Shown: piece after piece, positions 16,550 to 26,325 of the stretch
How positions within the stretch are numbered: the stretch's first letter is position 1
Layout: the number at the start of each line of letters is the position of its first letter
Source: Luteitalea sp.
GTDB taxonomy: Bacteria > Acidobacteriota > Vicinamibacteria > Vicinamibacterales > CAVVIG01
Assembly: GCA_009380045.1 (NCBI GenBank)
Contig: WHSN01000021.1
Span: 1-35,115 of the forward strand
Direction of reading: 5' to 3'
Length of the DNA: 35,115 bases
Made by a program: the position numbers and the translations under genes
Notes under the pieces: model-generated
Told to the model about the DNA's origin: nothing
Database searches by the model: none
Seen by the model: the letters and a program-made list of their open reading frames with translations, nothing else

Positions 16550-19500
16550 CTACCCGGACACCGTCATGGTCGTCACGTCGCTCACCCGGCCCAGCGGATC
16601 GACGAAGGCCACGCGCAGCGTGATCGGCCCGGCCGGATCGATCGGCGCCGGCGGCGCGGCCACGGTGACCGACACTGCTCCGTCCGGAAACACCGGCCAC
16701 GTTCCAACGAGCGGCGCGCCGTTCGCGAAGCTCACCGCGCTGATCGGTTGGTCCGGCCATTGGGACCACACCGCCAGCCGGTATCGATCGACCGCCTTGC
16801 CGTGTGCCGTGGGCGGATCGGCGATCACGATCGCCAGCGGCGCCGCGCCATCAGCGTCCGGCGGCGAACGGGTTACCGTGATGTCGGCCGCGGCCGGTGG
16901 CGCCGGCGGCTTCGCGGGTGCACGCATCAAGACGCGCGGCGCCGATGGCAGGCTGGTGAGCCGCGCCTGGTCGACGGCGTTGGACACGTCGAACGTGGTC
17001 ACTCCTCCGGGCGGATCGAGAGGGACCACGCCGGCGGGCAGACGGCGTTCGGGCGGCAGCCTCACGTCGGCCCAATAGACGTACCGAACGAAGGGCTCCA
17101 GACCGCCGCCGTTGTTGTCGTCGGCGGCACGGCCCACGAACCGCACGGCGGGCGCCGCCGACGCATCGCGCTCGAGTCTTCCAGTTGCAACGATTCGACC
17201 GTAGATCGGATCGACCACTGCACCGACGGCGCGACGGATGCGGAACTCCGGGGCCGCCGTGCCGATTGCTCCTCCATCGAACAGGCCCGGCTCGTCGCGC
17301 CGCAGGCTGCTGAGGTCGAATGTGTCGGCGACGATGCTGAAGGTGGCCGCACCGGTGATCGGATCCACCGATCCGTCGAGCCGCGGCATCGCACCGCGAC
17401 GGCTGTCCGGCACCGCGACGGGAACGATGCCGCACGCGTCGAACGGCGCTTCCGCGCCTTCTGCACTGATGGGCACGACGCGGAGGAACTGCACCGTTTC
17501 GAGGCTGCGCGGCAATGTCGTCTCGAGCACGGCGCGACCGTCGGCGCCGGTCTTGATCGGCGTGTCGGTCATCAGTCGAAACGCGGTGCGCGGGATCGGT
17601 GCGCCACCGAGGACCTTGCGGCACCCGGCCGCCGCCACCCGGCCGCGCGACGGCGCCGCTCCGGCGACCGGTTCGGCCAGGTCGGCGGCGGCCAGTGCGA
17701 GGGCCTGTTGGTCGGTCAGGTAGACGCGATACAACGTTCCGGGGGCCGCCGGCCACGTCAGCTTCAACTCCACGTCGGGCGACGGACCGGGGGCGCTGGC
17801 CCAGAACAGACCAATGCCGCTCGGCACAACCGCCGGCGGACGCATGTCGGTCACCTTCACCAACCGAGTGGCCGCAGAGGAGTCGACGCCCGCCGTATCG
17901 GTGAACGTCGCCGATAGCGTCAGGGTGCGGGTCTCCTGCGGGAGCAGTGGCGGCAGCGGGAATTCGACTTCGACGAGACCCGCCGCGCTGACGTCGATGG
18001 CCTGCGTCTGCGCATCGAGCATCAGATTGACGCGCTTCAGGGGCCTGGCTCCGGCGGCCAGCGCGCTGATGGCCGGCACTGTGACGGCCGACGCCAGCCG
18101 CGGCCGATCGGCTGCGGCGAAGCCTTCGGCCGGCAGCGGCCGCGCGACCGCGAGCACCATCTTCAGCGCGCCAGGCGACCGCGCGTCCGTGGACACGGGA
18201 TCGACAACGCTGCGCTCGATGTGAAAACGAAGGACCGGCTTCGGCGGCGCCGGCCGGGGAGGCGCCGTGATCCCGACATCAGCCGCGACGCCGAATCGCC
18301 CGAAGAAATCGGATGCTCGAAAGCGACAGGGAATGACACCTGCCGCATCCGGCAGGTCTTGATCGGCCAGCAATGCCGCCGGCGCCGCCGCCGCCGGAAA
18401 GATCCCGAGCTCCCTTGCGCGCGACAGCGCTTCCTGCTCGTGACCGAACATCCGCGGCGTAGCGCGTCTGGCCGGTGGCAGCGCGCCGACGTCGAGCGCG
18501 GCGTGCCGGGTCACCCACGTGCCGTCCAGTTGCGCGGCCATCGCGGCCATGGACACCAGAGGCGCCCCTTCGAACGCGTAGGTCACGCGATAGAGACCGC
18601 TCGGCTCATCGCCCTTGGCGGCCTGCCAGCGATGCTGGGTGACCGCCGGCTTGGGCAGGCGCGGCGCCAGCCACGGCGGGACCGGGGCGGTGACGGTGAC
18701 GACGGCACGGACCTGACATCCCCGCCTCTTGACGTCGGCGATCAGCCGATCGACCTCGCCGCGAACGTCGCCGCCCATGGCCAAGCCGAGGGCGCGCGCG
18801 ATCATGTCGATGAGCAGGCCCTCGTCGGGATCCGGTTGCTGCAGCCAGGATCCGAGCGGTCCGTTGGGACCGAACGACTGCGGATCGATTGCGAACAAGC
18901 CGGCCACCGCCAGGGCATTCCAATCACGGTCACCGTCGAGATCGGGCAGGCCGGCGAGGCAGTCGGCGAAGCCCAGAAAACGCGCTACACCGGGATCGAG
19001 CGCGGCCAGCTGCAGATTGCCCAGGCGCGGCACGTGGGCGAACTGCTTTGCGCCGCTGCCCGGAGCATGCATCTCCTGCTTCTCGACTTGCGCCCACGGC
19101 GGCGCACCGGAGTCCTCGACCATCTTCAGCAACAGCATTTCCAGACCGCCTGCCAGGTTCGCCGCATCGAGCATCGCCTCGACGCGGGCCACCTCGTCGC
19201 TCTCGCCGACCGGGTCGAACGGTCCGTCGGGCCGATCCATTGCGTTCAAGCGCATTGGGGCGCCGCTCGCGACCCGCCGCAGACCACGCTGGCGGTCCTG
19301 CGCGCCGAAATACCAGGTGTGCCTGCCGTTGACCGGCAGCCCGAGCAGTTCCGCGCCTTCGAGCGGCGTCTGGCGCGAAACGATACTGCCGATGTTGACG
19401 CTGCGGGTCTTCACGGTCACATTCCGGGCCGGCCCCCACAGCCGGAACTTATGCAGCATCGGCGCAGAGAACAGGAACCGGGTCGGAGTGCCGCCGGCGG

Positions 19501-19888
19501 CTCCGTCGTCGCTGCGCTCGGCGACGGTGTGCCCACGCTGATCGAGCAGACGGGCACCGCGAATGCCGCCGGGCGCGTCCGGAACGAGCTCGATCGACAC
19601 CACCCGACGGAGGTCGGTGTCGCCGAGCAGCGGCGTCACATCCGCCGTTCCGAGCTGGGACAGATCCAGCCCGTCCGCCAACCCGCCCCTCTCGTCGGTC
19701 ACGTGCAGACCGCGCGGTTCGGAAGCGACGCTCTTGATCTTCAGGACGGTAAACGGCGTGAGCGGAAAGCTCGATCCCATGCCGGCGAAGATGCGCAGAT
19801 GGGTCCCCTTGGGGAGATCGGGATCGCGGCCATCGACCGCGTACGAGTACGCCGAGAGCAGCTCGGGCGGAGCAAACAACGTTGCCAT
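16550..19888 (-). CDS. Giant protein of unknown function, 1112 aa, Fn3/Ig-like C-terminal half
   Basis: Start at 19888, with GGAGG seven bases upstream; the ATG overlaps the stop of the preceding giant gene (TAATG), so the two are translationally coupled. There is no signal peptide or transmembrane helix. Residues 1 to ~500 are a mixed region I cannot assign (LFAPPELLSAYSYAVDG; LRLWGPARN-like strands; a helical part around DEVARVEAMLDAANLAGG). From about 530 on, the protein is a series of beta-sandwich-like segments with Pro-rich linkers, e.g. LKLTWPAAPGTLYRVYLTD and the final VSVTVAAPPAPIDPAGPITL, resembling fibronectin-III/Ig modules. No catalytic motif was found. Codon use and GC match the neighbours. 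Confidence 0.75.
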   Translation of the reverse strand: MATLFAPPELLSAYSYAVDGRDPDLPKGTHLRIFAGMGSSFPLTPFTVLKIKSVASEPRGLHVTDERGGLADGLDLSQLGTADVTPLLGDTDLRRVVSIELVPDAPGGIRGARLLDQRGHTVAERSDDGAAGGTPTRFLFSAPMLHKFRLWGPARNVTVKTRSVNIGSIVSRQTPLEGAELLGLPVNGRHTWYFGAQDRQRGLRRVASGAPMRLNAMDRPDGPFDPVGESDEVARVEAMLDAANLAGGLEMLLLKMVEDSGAPPWAQVEKQEMHAPGSGAKQFAHVPRLGNLQLAALDPGVARFLGFADCLAGLPDLDGDRDWNALAVAGLFAIDPQSFGPNGPLGSWLQQPDPDEGLLIDMIARALGLAMGGDVRGEVDRLIADVKRRGCQVRAVVTVTAPVPPWLAPRLPKPAVTQHRWQAAKGDEPSGLYRVTYAFEGAPLVSMAAMAAQLDGTWVTRHAALDVGALPPARRATPRMFGHEQEALSRARELGIFPAAAAPAALLADQDLPDAAGVIPCRFRASDFFGRFGVAADVGITAPPRPAPPKPVLRFHIERSVVDPVSTDARSPGALKMVLAVARPLPAEGFAAADRPRLASAVTVPAISALAAGARPLKRVNLMLDAQTQAIDVSAAGLVEVEFPLPPLLPQETRTLTLSATFTDTAGVDSSAATRLVKVTDMRPPAVVPSGIGLFWASAPGPSPDVELKLTWPAAPGTLYRVYLTDQQALALAAADLAEPVAGAAPSRGRVAAAGCRKVLGGAPIPRTAFRLMTDTPIKTGADGRAVLETTLPRSLETVQFLRVVPISAEGAEAPFDACGIVPVAVPDSRRGAMPRLDGSVDPITGAATFSIVADTFDLSSLRRDEPGLFDGGAIGTAAPEFRIRRAVGAVVDPIYGRIVATGRLERDASAAPAVRFVGRAADDNNGGGLEPFVRYVYWADVRLPPERRLPAGVVPLDPPGGVTTFDVSNAVDQARLTSLPSAPRVLMRAPAKPPAPPAAADITVTRSPPDADGAAPLAIVIADPPTAHGKAVDRYRLAVWSQWPDQPISAVSFANGAPLVGTWPVFPDGAVSVTVAAPPAPIDPAGPITLRVAFVDPLGRVSDVTTMTVSG

Positions 19889-22800
19889 TACGGATCCTCC
19901 GAAAAGCCGGGCGCAGCCGGAATCACCAGAGAGGCGCTGATGTCTGTGACCGTCGCGAGCACGGTGCTTCGGGATTTGAGGACCAGCGTCGGGGTCACGT
20001 TGCGAAACGGCACCTGACGCGGGATGGGCGGCACGATGCGCTCGCGCGTCACCACCAGGAACGGCGTGGCAGTGAGATAGATCAGGCGCGCGCCGGAACG
20101 GTCGCGGCGTCGAATGTCGAACTTGATGGCCGTGCCGGACTGGCCCATCTCCAGGCCGAGCCCAACCAGGTCGAGACGGCCGGCGCGATGAATGGGTTCA
20201 GGCGATTCCACCATCAGGCCCGCAAACAGCCAGGCGCCGTTCGCACCGGCGACCCATAAACGGCTCAGGCGTGGCGCTTCGGCCACCGGCCATCCGTCGA
20301 GGCCCAAGGCGAGCACGGCGTTCAGGAACGCCTGATCGTTGTCTTCGATCACAGCCGGCGCCAGGCCCGCCGCCGCGTTGACGATCACGTCTCCGGTGGG
20401 CGCGGCCGCCGGCACGGGCAAGCCGCCGATGCTGAAGCCGAGGCCGAGCCACATGTCTTGCGGCGACGGCCAGCGCGACGTCTTGAAGGTGACGCCGGGC
20501 AGGCGTCCGTCCGCAAACGCGGGCGTGGACGACTTCGCCACGGCGTAGATCTCGTACCAGCCCTCGGGCTCCAGCGCTGGAGTCACCGTGGCGGTGGCGC
20601 CCGGCGTCGGTATCGTGCACGGCGACGCGGCCGCGTAGGCGTGCCGTACCTGGTCGGTCTCGGTCAAGAACGCCTTGTCGGTCGCGGCCGTCCACGTTGC
20701 CGCCAGCAACTCGGGTGAGGCATCGGCGGCACCCGGACGATCCACCCGCCGCACCGCCACCATGAGATCGAAATCGTACGCCTTCGCCAGTGCGGCGACG
20801 TGGTCCTGACGGAAGTGCGCTCGCAGCGGATCCGCATAGAAGCGGAACTGTTCGCTTTGCGCGGGATCGTAGCCGGACAAATAGCGCTGCAGCATCTCGG
20901 GCTGGAACACGTCCTGCTGCGCGGTGAGCCAGTGGCCGAACATCTTTGCCCCGTACTTGACCGGCGTCGGACCGACCGGCTTCGGCGTGGTCTTGAAAAA
21001 CAGGCGCCGCCTGGTGGCGTACGACTTCCCGTCGATTGACGCGTGCGGCGCGCCCTGTCCCTTCGGCAGGTAGGCGTGGGTCTGCGGTTGGCCGAAATCG
21101 GCCTTCGCCACCGAGACCTGCTGGCCGGATTCGTTCTGCCTGCAGATCTCGCCGGCCCACACCATGTCGACGTCGATCCGGTAGATGCGCCCGGGATCGA
21201 GGATGGCGCGCTGGTGGGGTGTGTTGCTCGATGGATCGATTTTCGGGCCGGCGGCGGCGGCGGCCTGACGAGCGACCTCGCCGGCGATGGCCTGATTCTC
21301 GGCTGCTGCGGCCGCGCGCGCGCTGAGCGTCACGCCCCCAATCCCGACAACGCCGACTCGCCGGCCAATCGGGAAGTTGACGATCAACTGCTGCACCGCA
21401 TGATCGACGGGCGGTCGGAACACGGCGGCGGCCTGCGCGGTTGGAATGTCCACCATCTCGGTTCGCGTCCACTCCGCGCCGGTGTCGTCGAACACGCGCA
21501 GGCCGAAGAAATTCTCGCGGATGTTGTAGAGATCGCGCTCAGCCACCAGCACCAGGAGGCCGTTCACGATCGCCTCGACGAGATCGAGACGCACCTGCTG
21601 TCCAGCGAAGGCCAGACCGTCCCGCAAGAGATCCCTGATGTCACGCCCGATCAGCCAGCCTAGACTGGGCGCCACCAAGTGCCCGGCGAACTTGCGTTCG
21701 ACGTCCTTGGGCTGTGGCCAGGCGGCCAATAGCGCCGGCTCGAGCGAGAACGGTTGGGGCAACGTGAACACGCGATCGAGCGAAGTGCCCTGCCCGGTCG
21801 CGGCCAAGCCGAAATGATGCAGGTGCGCCTCGACACGGCTGACGAGCGGCTGGGCGCTCACCGGGTCGGGCGGCAGCCGAAATCCATCGGGCTCCTGGCC
21901 GGCGAGAAAGCCGACGGCCCATCCTGCCTTCGCGCTCACAGCCAACCGGCACAGGTTCGCCGACTGCTCCAGGGGATTGGCCGCGAGGCCGGCGCCGTTG
22001 TCCGCCAGTCGATTGATCCACAGATCCGGGCTGGTGGAAAACAGCACCAGCTCGCTGACGTCGCCGCCACCGGAGTCCGCACGTGGCGCTTGCCAGCGTG
22101 ACGCCAGTTGGCCGGCCGGCCGGGTTCCGGCACCCGCGAAGGGGTCCGCCTCGCCGGTGACGTCGACCAGCGCCAGCTCGTCGAGCCGCCAGTTGTAGTG
22201 CAGCATCTCGCTGCCGACCTTTCCCGGCGGCGGAGTGGCACCGGGTCCGCCGACGGCCGGGAACTGGGTGGTGGCGCTCGGCGCGATGACCGGACTGATC
22301 GCAAACGGCAACGAGATCAGCGTGTCCGGCCAGACCATCATGTCGTCGGTGATCAGCGCGGGATCTTCCACGAGGGGCGCCACCACGCGATAGCTGTCGT
22401 CCGTGAGCACGCCGAGCGAGCCGGCGCGGACGCCGTCTGCACCGAGACGGTCGAGCGGATGCAGGTCCGGCGTCGGCAGCGCCAGATCGGGCTCGTCGCC
22501 GAACGCGATGGTCACCTTGCCTTCGATATCGAAGAAGAACAGTTCGATTTTCCCGCTCACCTCCGCCCAGAAATACTGGCGCCCCTCGGAGAGAAGGAAG
22601 CTGACCTGGGCCTGCACACCGAGCGAGAAAGGCCCGAGATTGAGGCTGCCGCCGGCTCGTCCGAAGCCCGCCAGGGTTGGCGGTTTGGCGCCGACCAGAA
22701 GATCGAGGCTGGCGTAGATTTCGGCCCACACGATGGGCTCGACGCCGAAGGTGTTCTGGACGCTGAATCCGAAGGCGACGACGAACCCGTCGTCGAGGGT

Positions 22801-25437
22801 CAGCGGACCGCTCGGCAGGGCACGACCGTTCGGCCAGGCTTCGATGCCCTTGCCGCGCAGCATCAGGTAGGCGTCGGCGCCGACATCGAGGATGTCCGGC
22901 AATACCCGCGCCGAGATCGGCCCGATGCTACGACCTTGGTGGGCGGAGCCATCGGCGCCGAGGTAGACGTACCAGTCCGAGGCATCGTTCCTGAACGGAA
23001 AATGTCCGGCCAGCGGCACCTGGATCTCCAGTAACGGCTTGAGATCGACCTTGCCGAGCAGACCGAAACTCAACGCGTCGGCGTCGACCGCGATGAAGCC
23101 CAGGAAGCTGATACCCGCGCTCGGCGGGTAGCTCGGATCGCCGATCTTCACCGCCGGCTGCAACACCTTGCCGTTGAGTGATCCGCGCACGGCAATGTCC
23201 GGGACGGAAATCAGCACGCCGGCCTTGGCGGAGAACGAGAAGCCGGCGTCGGGCAGGGTGCCAACCGCTGCGAACAGACCGAACGTGGACTGACCCTGGG
23301 CCTGCTTGAAGCTGTGTTCGTTGTCCGGCGTCCACCTCAACTGACGCAGGACCGGGTCGGGATCGGCCGCCGCACCGTAGTCGGGCACGGCGGAGAATCC
23401 GAGGAGACCGCCAATGCCGAGTAACCCGAACCCGGAGTTCGCCAGCGGTATCGGCGCCGGCAGATCCACGGCAAGGCGCAACACGATCATCGGCGGTGCG
23501 TAAATCACCCCGGCGTCGGCGGCAAGGTTGAGCGGCAAGAGCTTGGCGCGCAGGTTGGCCGAGAATCCGCCGGCCACCAGTTGCAGGCCGCCGGTGGCGT
23601 CGATGGCGCCGGGAATGCTGAGGCCGGCTTCAAGTCCGCGGATCGAGGCGTCGATGCTGCCGTCGCCATTGAGCGTGGCGCGGATGGTGGCGCCGGAGAC
23701 CTTGATCGGACCCAGATTGAGCTTGAAACGGAGATCCACTTCGATCCACGACGAGCCCCGACCCGAGCGGCTACCGAGGACATCGAACAACGATTCCAGG
23801 CCTTCGACGTTCCAGGCGCCGGGATTCTCGATCTCCATGTCAGCGCGTCCGAAATCGAGCCCGACCATGTCGAGCCCGCTCTTGCCCGGATCGATGCTCA
23901 TGCGCGCCTTGCGCACCCGGATTCGCATCGGCTGATCCGGCCTCATCGAAACCGAAAGGACGCCGACGCTCACCTCGGTCACGCGCACGGCGACCGAATA
24001 GTCCAGGGTCAGAGCGATCCGCCCGCCCACTGGCGAGCCGTGGCCGGAGGATTCGATCTCCGCGCCGTGCAAGGTGAATCGGCTGTCATCGGTGAACAGG
24101 GACGACAGCGCCGCGCCGGCTGCCAGCAGTCCGTACAGCACTACGCCCTTGGTATCGCCGACGTCGGCCTTGCGCTCGACGTCCTGGTCGGCAATCAGCG
24201 CGGTGGCGAGGGCGGCGGCGGTATTGAAGATCTTCGCGCCTCCCATCCCGCTGGACGTGACCGAGATCAGGCCGTCCGGACCCTGCGCGGCGACGCCGAT
24301 GGAGAGCTTGAACTGGCCGGGCGAATTGGCGGGATCGCGCGCGAAGGTGGCGGTCACGCGGACCGGCTTTCCGGCTGCGAAGGTGAGATCGCGGCTGGCG
24401 CCGTCACTGCCGCTGAAGCCGGCCGCGGCCTGGTCCAGCGGCAGCTCCATCGTGGCCGAGATCAGGGTCGGCACCAGCGCGGACAAGCCAGCGGCGGTCG
24501 GATCCATGCATTCGATGCGCATCGAGTAGCCAGGCCGCCCGCCTTGGGTCGGCGTCGCCGCGCGGGCTGGAACGGTGCTCTCGATCACCAGTTCGGTCCC
24601 GCCGCTGCCACGCCCGATCGCGAAGAAGGCCTTGATCGACCTGCCGCCAAACAGCGGGACGTCGGCCGGCAGATAGAAGTCGAACTGGCGCGCCAGGATG
24701 CCGCGCCACGCGACGTCGTCGGCGTCAATGCTGGCGAGCGGAGGATTCAGCGCCGGCGCGCCGGCACCCGCGCCTTTGGCGACTTCGCTGTCGTCGATGA
24801 CGATGACCGGACAATCGAAGCCGATTCTGGAGCTGCCGAACACCACCGTCGGTGGCTCGAGCCCCAACTCGATCACGCCGGTGGTGGAATCGGTATCGGG
24901 AGTGAACCGCATGCTCGCCGGCGCACCGGCCGAGCCTGCGATCAACAGCGCCGGACCGAGCGCCGCGCCCGCCTCGGGCGATCGACTGACGAGGTACGGC
25001 GCGCTCTTCGGGTCAGCGGCCGGCAAGACGTCGAGCACGACCGTGCCGTTGGCATCGACCGACTTGGTCGCACCCGTCAGCAGCGATCCGGGCACACCCT
25101 TGACGAACTTGAAAACGAACAGGGCCTGTTGCTGATCGGCCAGGAGCAGCCAGAATTGGAACGAGGTCGGCGCCCCGGCCGGGGGATCGAGCTTGAGCTT
25201 GTAGGGCGCCGATTTCACGATGCCGCTCGGCACCGTCAGCGAGAAGTCGAAGCCTGGGATCGGACTCTTGCTGAGATCTTTCTTGAGCTGCACCGTTCCG
25301 GTGGAGATGCCGCCACCGAGATGGTTGGGACCGAGGTCGATTTCGAGTCCCGCCAGCGTCAGGTCGATTCCGGTCGGCAGAATGACGTGATTCAGCACGC
25401 CGGCGCTCGCGAGTATGGTCTTGATCGAATCAGGCAT
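19888..25437 (-). CDS. Giant beta-rich protein, 1849 aa, possibly DUF6603-like
   Basis: Start at 25437, with GGAG seven bases upstream. There is no signal peptide or clear membrane helix. The first ~1000 residues are an unbroken run of short amphipathic, Gly/Asp-rich beta strands (such as GGLQLVAGGFSANLRAKLL and AGGSLNLGPFSLGVQAQV) that look like an elongated beta-solenoid or lipid-transfer-like groove. SGKIELFFFDIEGKVTIAFG at about 990 recalls the DUF6603 family. The C-terminal ~800 residues change character and include RIYRIDVDMVWAG, RRLFFKTTPKPVG and EQFRFYADPLRAHFRQ, possibly attachment or carbohydrate-binding modules. It heads a three-gene unit with the 1112-aa protein and the papain-like protein. 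Function unknown. Confidence 0.75.
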   Translation of the reverse strand: MPDSIKTILASAGVLNHVILPTGIDLTLAGLEIDLGPNHLGGGISTGTVQLKKDLSKSPIPGFDFSLTVPSGIVKSAPYKLKLDPPAGAPTSFQFWLLLADQQQALFVFKFVKGVPGSLLTGATKSVDANGTVVLDVLPAADPKSAPYLVSRSPEAGAALGPALLIAGSAGAPASMRFTPDTDSTTGVIELGLEPPTVVFGSSRIGFDCPVIVIDDSEVAKGAGAGAPALNPPLASIDADDVAWRGILARQFDFYLPADVPLFGGRSIKAFFAIGRGSGGTELVIESTVPARAATPTQGGRPGYSMRIECMDPTAAGLSALVPTLISATMELPLDQAAAGFSGSDGASRDLTFAAGKPVRVTATFARDPANSPGQFKLSIGVAAQGPDGLISVTSSGMGGAKIFNTAAALATALIADQDVERKADVGDTKGVVLYGLLAAGAALSSLFTDDSRFTLHGAEIESSGHGSPVGGRIALTLDYSVAVRVTEVSVGVLSVSMRPDQPMRIRVRKARMSIDPGKSGLDMVGLDFGRADMEIENPGAWNVEGLESLFDVLGSRSGRGSSWIEVDLRFKLNLGPIKVSGATIRATLNGDGSIDASIRGLEAGLSIPGAIDATGGLQLVAGGFSANLRAKLLPLNLAADAGVIYAPPMIVLRLAVDLPAPIPLANSGFGLLGIGGLLGFSAVPDYGAAADPDPVLRQLRWTPDNEHSFKQAQGQSTFGLFAAVGTLPDAGFSFSAKAGVLISVPDIAVRGSLNGKVLQPAVKIGDPSYPPSAGISFLGFIAVDADALSFGLLGKVDLKPLLEIQVPLAGHFPFRNDASDWYVYLGADGSAHQGRSIGPISARVLPDILDVGADAYLMLRGKGIEAWPNGRALPSGPLTLDDGFVVAFGFSVQNTFGVEPIVWAEIYASLDLLVGAKPPTLAGFGRAGGSLNLGPFSLGVQAQVSFLLSEGRQYFWAEVSGKIELFFFDIEGKVTIAFGDEPDLALPTPDLHPLDRLGADGVRAGSLGVLTDDSYRVVAPLVEDPALITDDMMVWPDTLISLPFAISPVIAPSATTQFPAVGGPGATPPPGKVGSEMLHYNWRLDELALVDVTGEADPFAGAGTRPAGQLASRWQAPRADSGGGDVSELVLFSTSPDLWINRLADNGAGLAANPLEQSANLCRLAVSAKAGWAVGFLAGQEPDGFRLPPDPVSAQPLVSRVEAHLHHFGLAATGQGTSLDRVFTLPQPFSLEPALLAAWPQPKDVERKFAGHLVAPSLGWLIGRDIRDLLRDGLAFAGQQVRLDLVEAIVNGLLVLVAERDLYNIRENFFGLRVFDDTGAEWTRTEMVDIPTAQAAAVFRPPVDHAVQQLIVNFPIGRRVGVVGIGGVTLSARAAAAAENQAIAGEVARQAAAAAGPKIDPSSNTPHQRAILDPGRIYRIDVDMVWAGEICRQNESGQQVSVAKADFGQPQTHAYLPKGQGAPHASIDGKSYATRRRLFFKTTPKPVGPTPVKYGAKMFGHWLTAQQDVFQPEMLQRYLSGYDPAQSEQFRFYADPLRAHFRQDHVAALAKAYDFDLMVAVRRVDRPGAADASPELLAATWTAATDKAFLTETDQVRHAYAAASPCTIPTPGATATVTPALEPEGWYEIYAVAKSSTPAFADGRLPGVTFKTSRWPSPQDMWLGLGFSIGGLPVPAAAPTGDVIVNAAAGLAPAVIEDNDQAFLNAVLALGLDGWPVAEAPRLSRLWVAGANGAWLFAGLMVESPEPIHRAGRLDLVGLGLEMGQSGTAIKFDIRRRDRSGARLIYLTATPFLVVTRERIVPPIPRQVPFRNVTPTLVLKSRSTVLATVTDISASLVIPAAPGFSEDP

Positions 25438-25504
25438 TGACTACTCCGATCCCGCGACTCCGGTCAGACGTCGCTACCCGGTCCGCGCATGTCACGCCGG
25501 GACA

Positions 25505-25888
25505 TCAGATGAGAGCCAGGCCGACGATTCCGAGAACAGCCTGGAGTGCGGTGAACGGCGACTTCAAGGTGAGTGTGCCGAACACGCCGGCGACCGCGGC
25601 CCCGGCGAGCAGGACACGGGCGACGTCTCGGTTTGGCGTCTCGGGCCAGGCCGCCCAAATCAGGCCGCCGGCGAGGATGGCATTGTAGATCCCGGCGTTG
25701 CGCACGATCGAGGCGACGAGCGTCTGCTGATGCTCGGTCCATTTCCCTTCGGGTGAGAGATCGGCGCCGACAACCTGTGGCAGGCTCCTACTGAGCTTCT
25801 GGAGAAGCGCCGGGGATGACCATGGAAACAGCTCCCCTGCCATGAAGGTGGCGCGAAGCGCGGCGACAACAAGGAGGAACCCTCTCAT
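25505..25888 (-). CDS. DUF1304-like small integral membrane protein
   Basis: 127 residues with about four hydrophobic helices. RNAGIYNAILAGGLIWAAW corresponds to the NQGxYNGFLAAGL motif of the DUF1304 family. The ATG at 25888 overlaps the upstream TGA (ATGA), with GGAGAAGG just before. The function of DUF1304 proteins is not known. The stop is 67 bases before the giant gene, so this may share its transcript. Confidence 0.7.
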   Translation of the reverse strand: MRGFLLVVAALRATFMAGELFPWSSPALLQKLSRSLPQVVGADLSPEGKWTEHQQTLVASIVRNAGIYNAILAGGLIWAAWPETPNRDVARVLLAGAAVAGVFGTLTLKSPFTALQAVLGIVGLALI

Positions 25889-26325
25889 CGTCCTTCTCCA
25901 GGTCTGTGTTCGCCTGGTGACTGAACCCTGGCGATGACAAACGTTCCCACCGTATCGAGCGGCATCTTGCCGAGATCGAGCTCCGGATTCGAATCGGGTC
26001 CCCGAACGGCTCGTATCGAGCCCCTGACACCGAGAATTCTCCCGGCCTGGTTGACGATCGGCAGCTCCGGGAACACCCAGCCGACCAGGTGGTAAATTGC
26101 GCCCTTGGTCTTGCCGTCGATCCCTGTGCCGGTCGCTTCGAAGGTTGCGGGAGCGACGCCCGATCCGAGCCGTCCCTTCGCCGAGACTTCCAAATCGAGC
26201 TCCGGACCGAAAGACAATCGGCCACCCAGGACGTAGCCATCGGACGCGTTGAACGCCTGCCCGAGCGTGAGCGTGCCCTTCGCCCATTTCTTGGCGCTGA
26301 TCGCAACACCGGGCTTTCCTGGTAT
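25885..26325 (-). pseudogene. N-terminally truncated beta-rich protein fragment
   Basis: The frame reads KWAKGTLTLGQAFNASDGYV, GRLSFGPELDLEVSAKGRLG, TFEATGTGIDGKTKGAIYHL, GWVFPELPIV and VRGSIRAVRGPDSNPE. It looks like the C-terminal two-thirds of a small lipocalin/beta-sandwich protein. It has no proper start: the only one inside is a TTG at 26217, in mid-domain. Upstream it merges with the TPR end of the kinase in another frame. The downstream ATGA overlap with the membrane-protein gene suggests it was once a complete operon member. Confidence 0.5.

Noticed and set aside
18221-20017. 598-codon open frame on the plus strand
   Set aside because: Arg/Gln/His-rich shadow of the 1112-aa gene; no recognisable fold and no ribosome-binding site.
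23581-25440. 619-codon open frame opposite the 1849-aa gene
   Set aside because: Low-complexity Arg/Gly/Asp-rich sequence without domains or start signals, antisense to a frame with a good ribosome-binding site. It is a GC-driven shadow.
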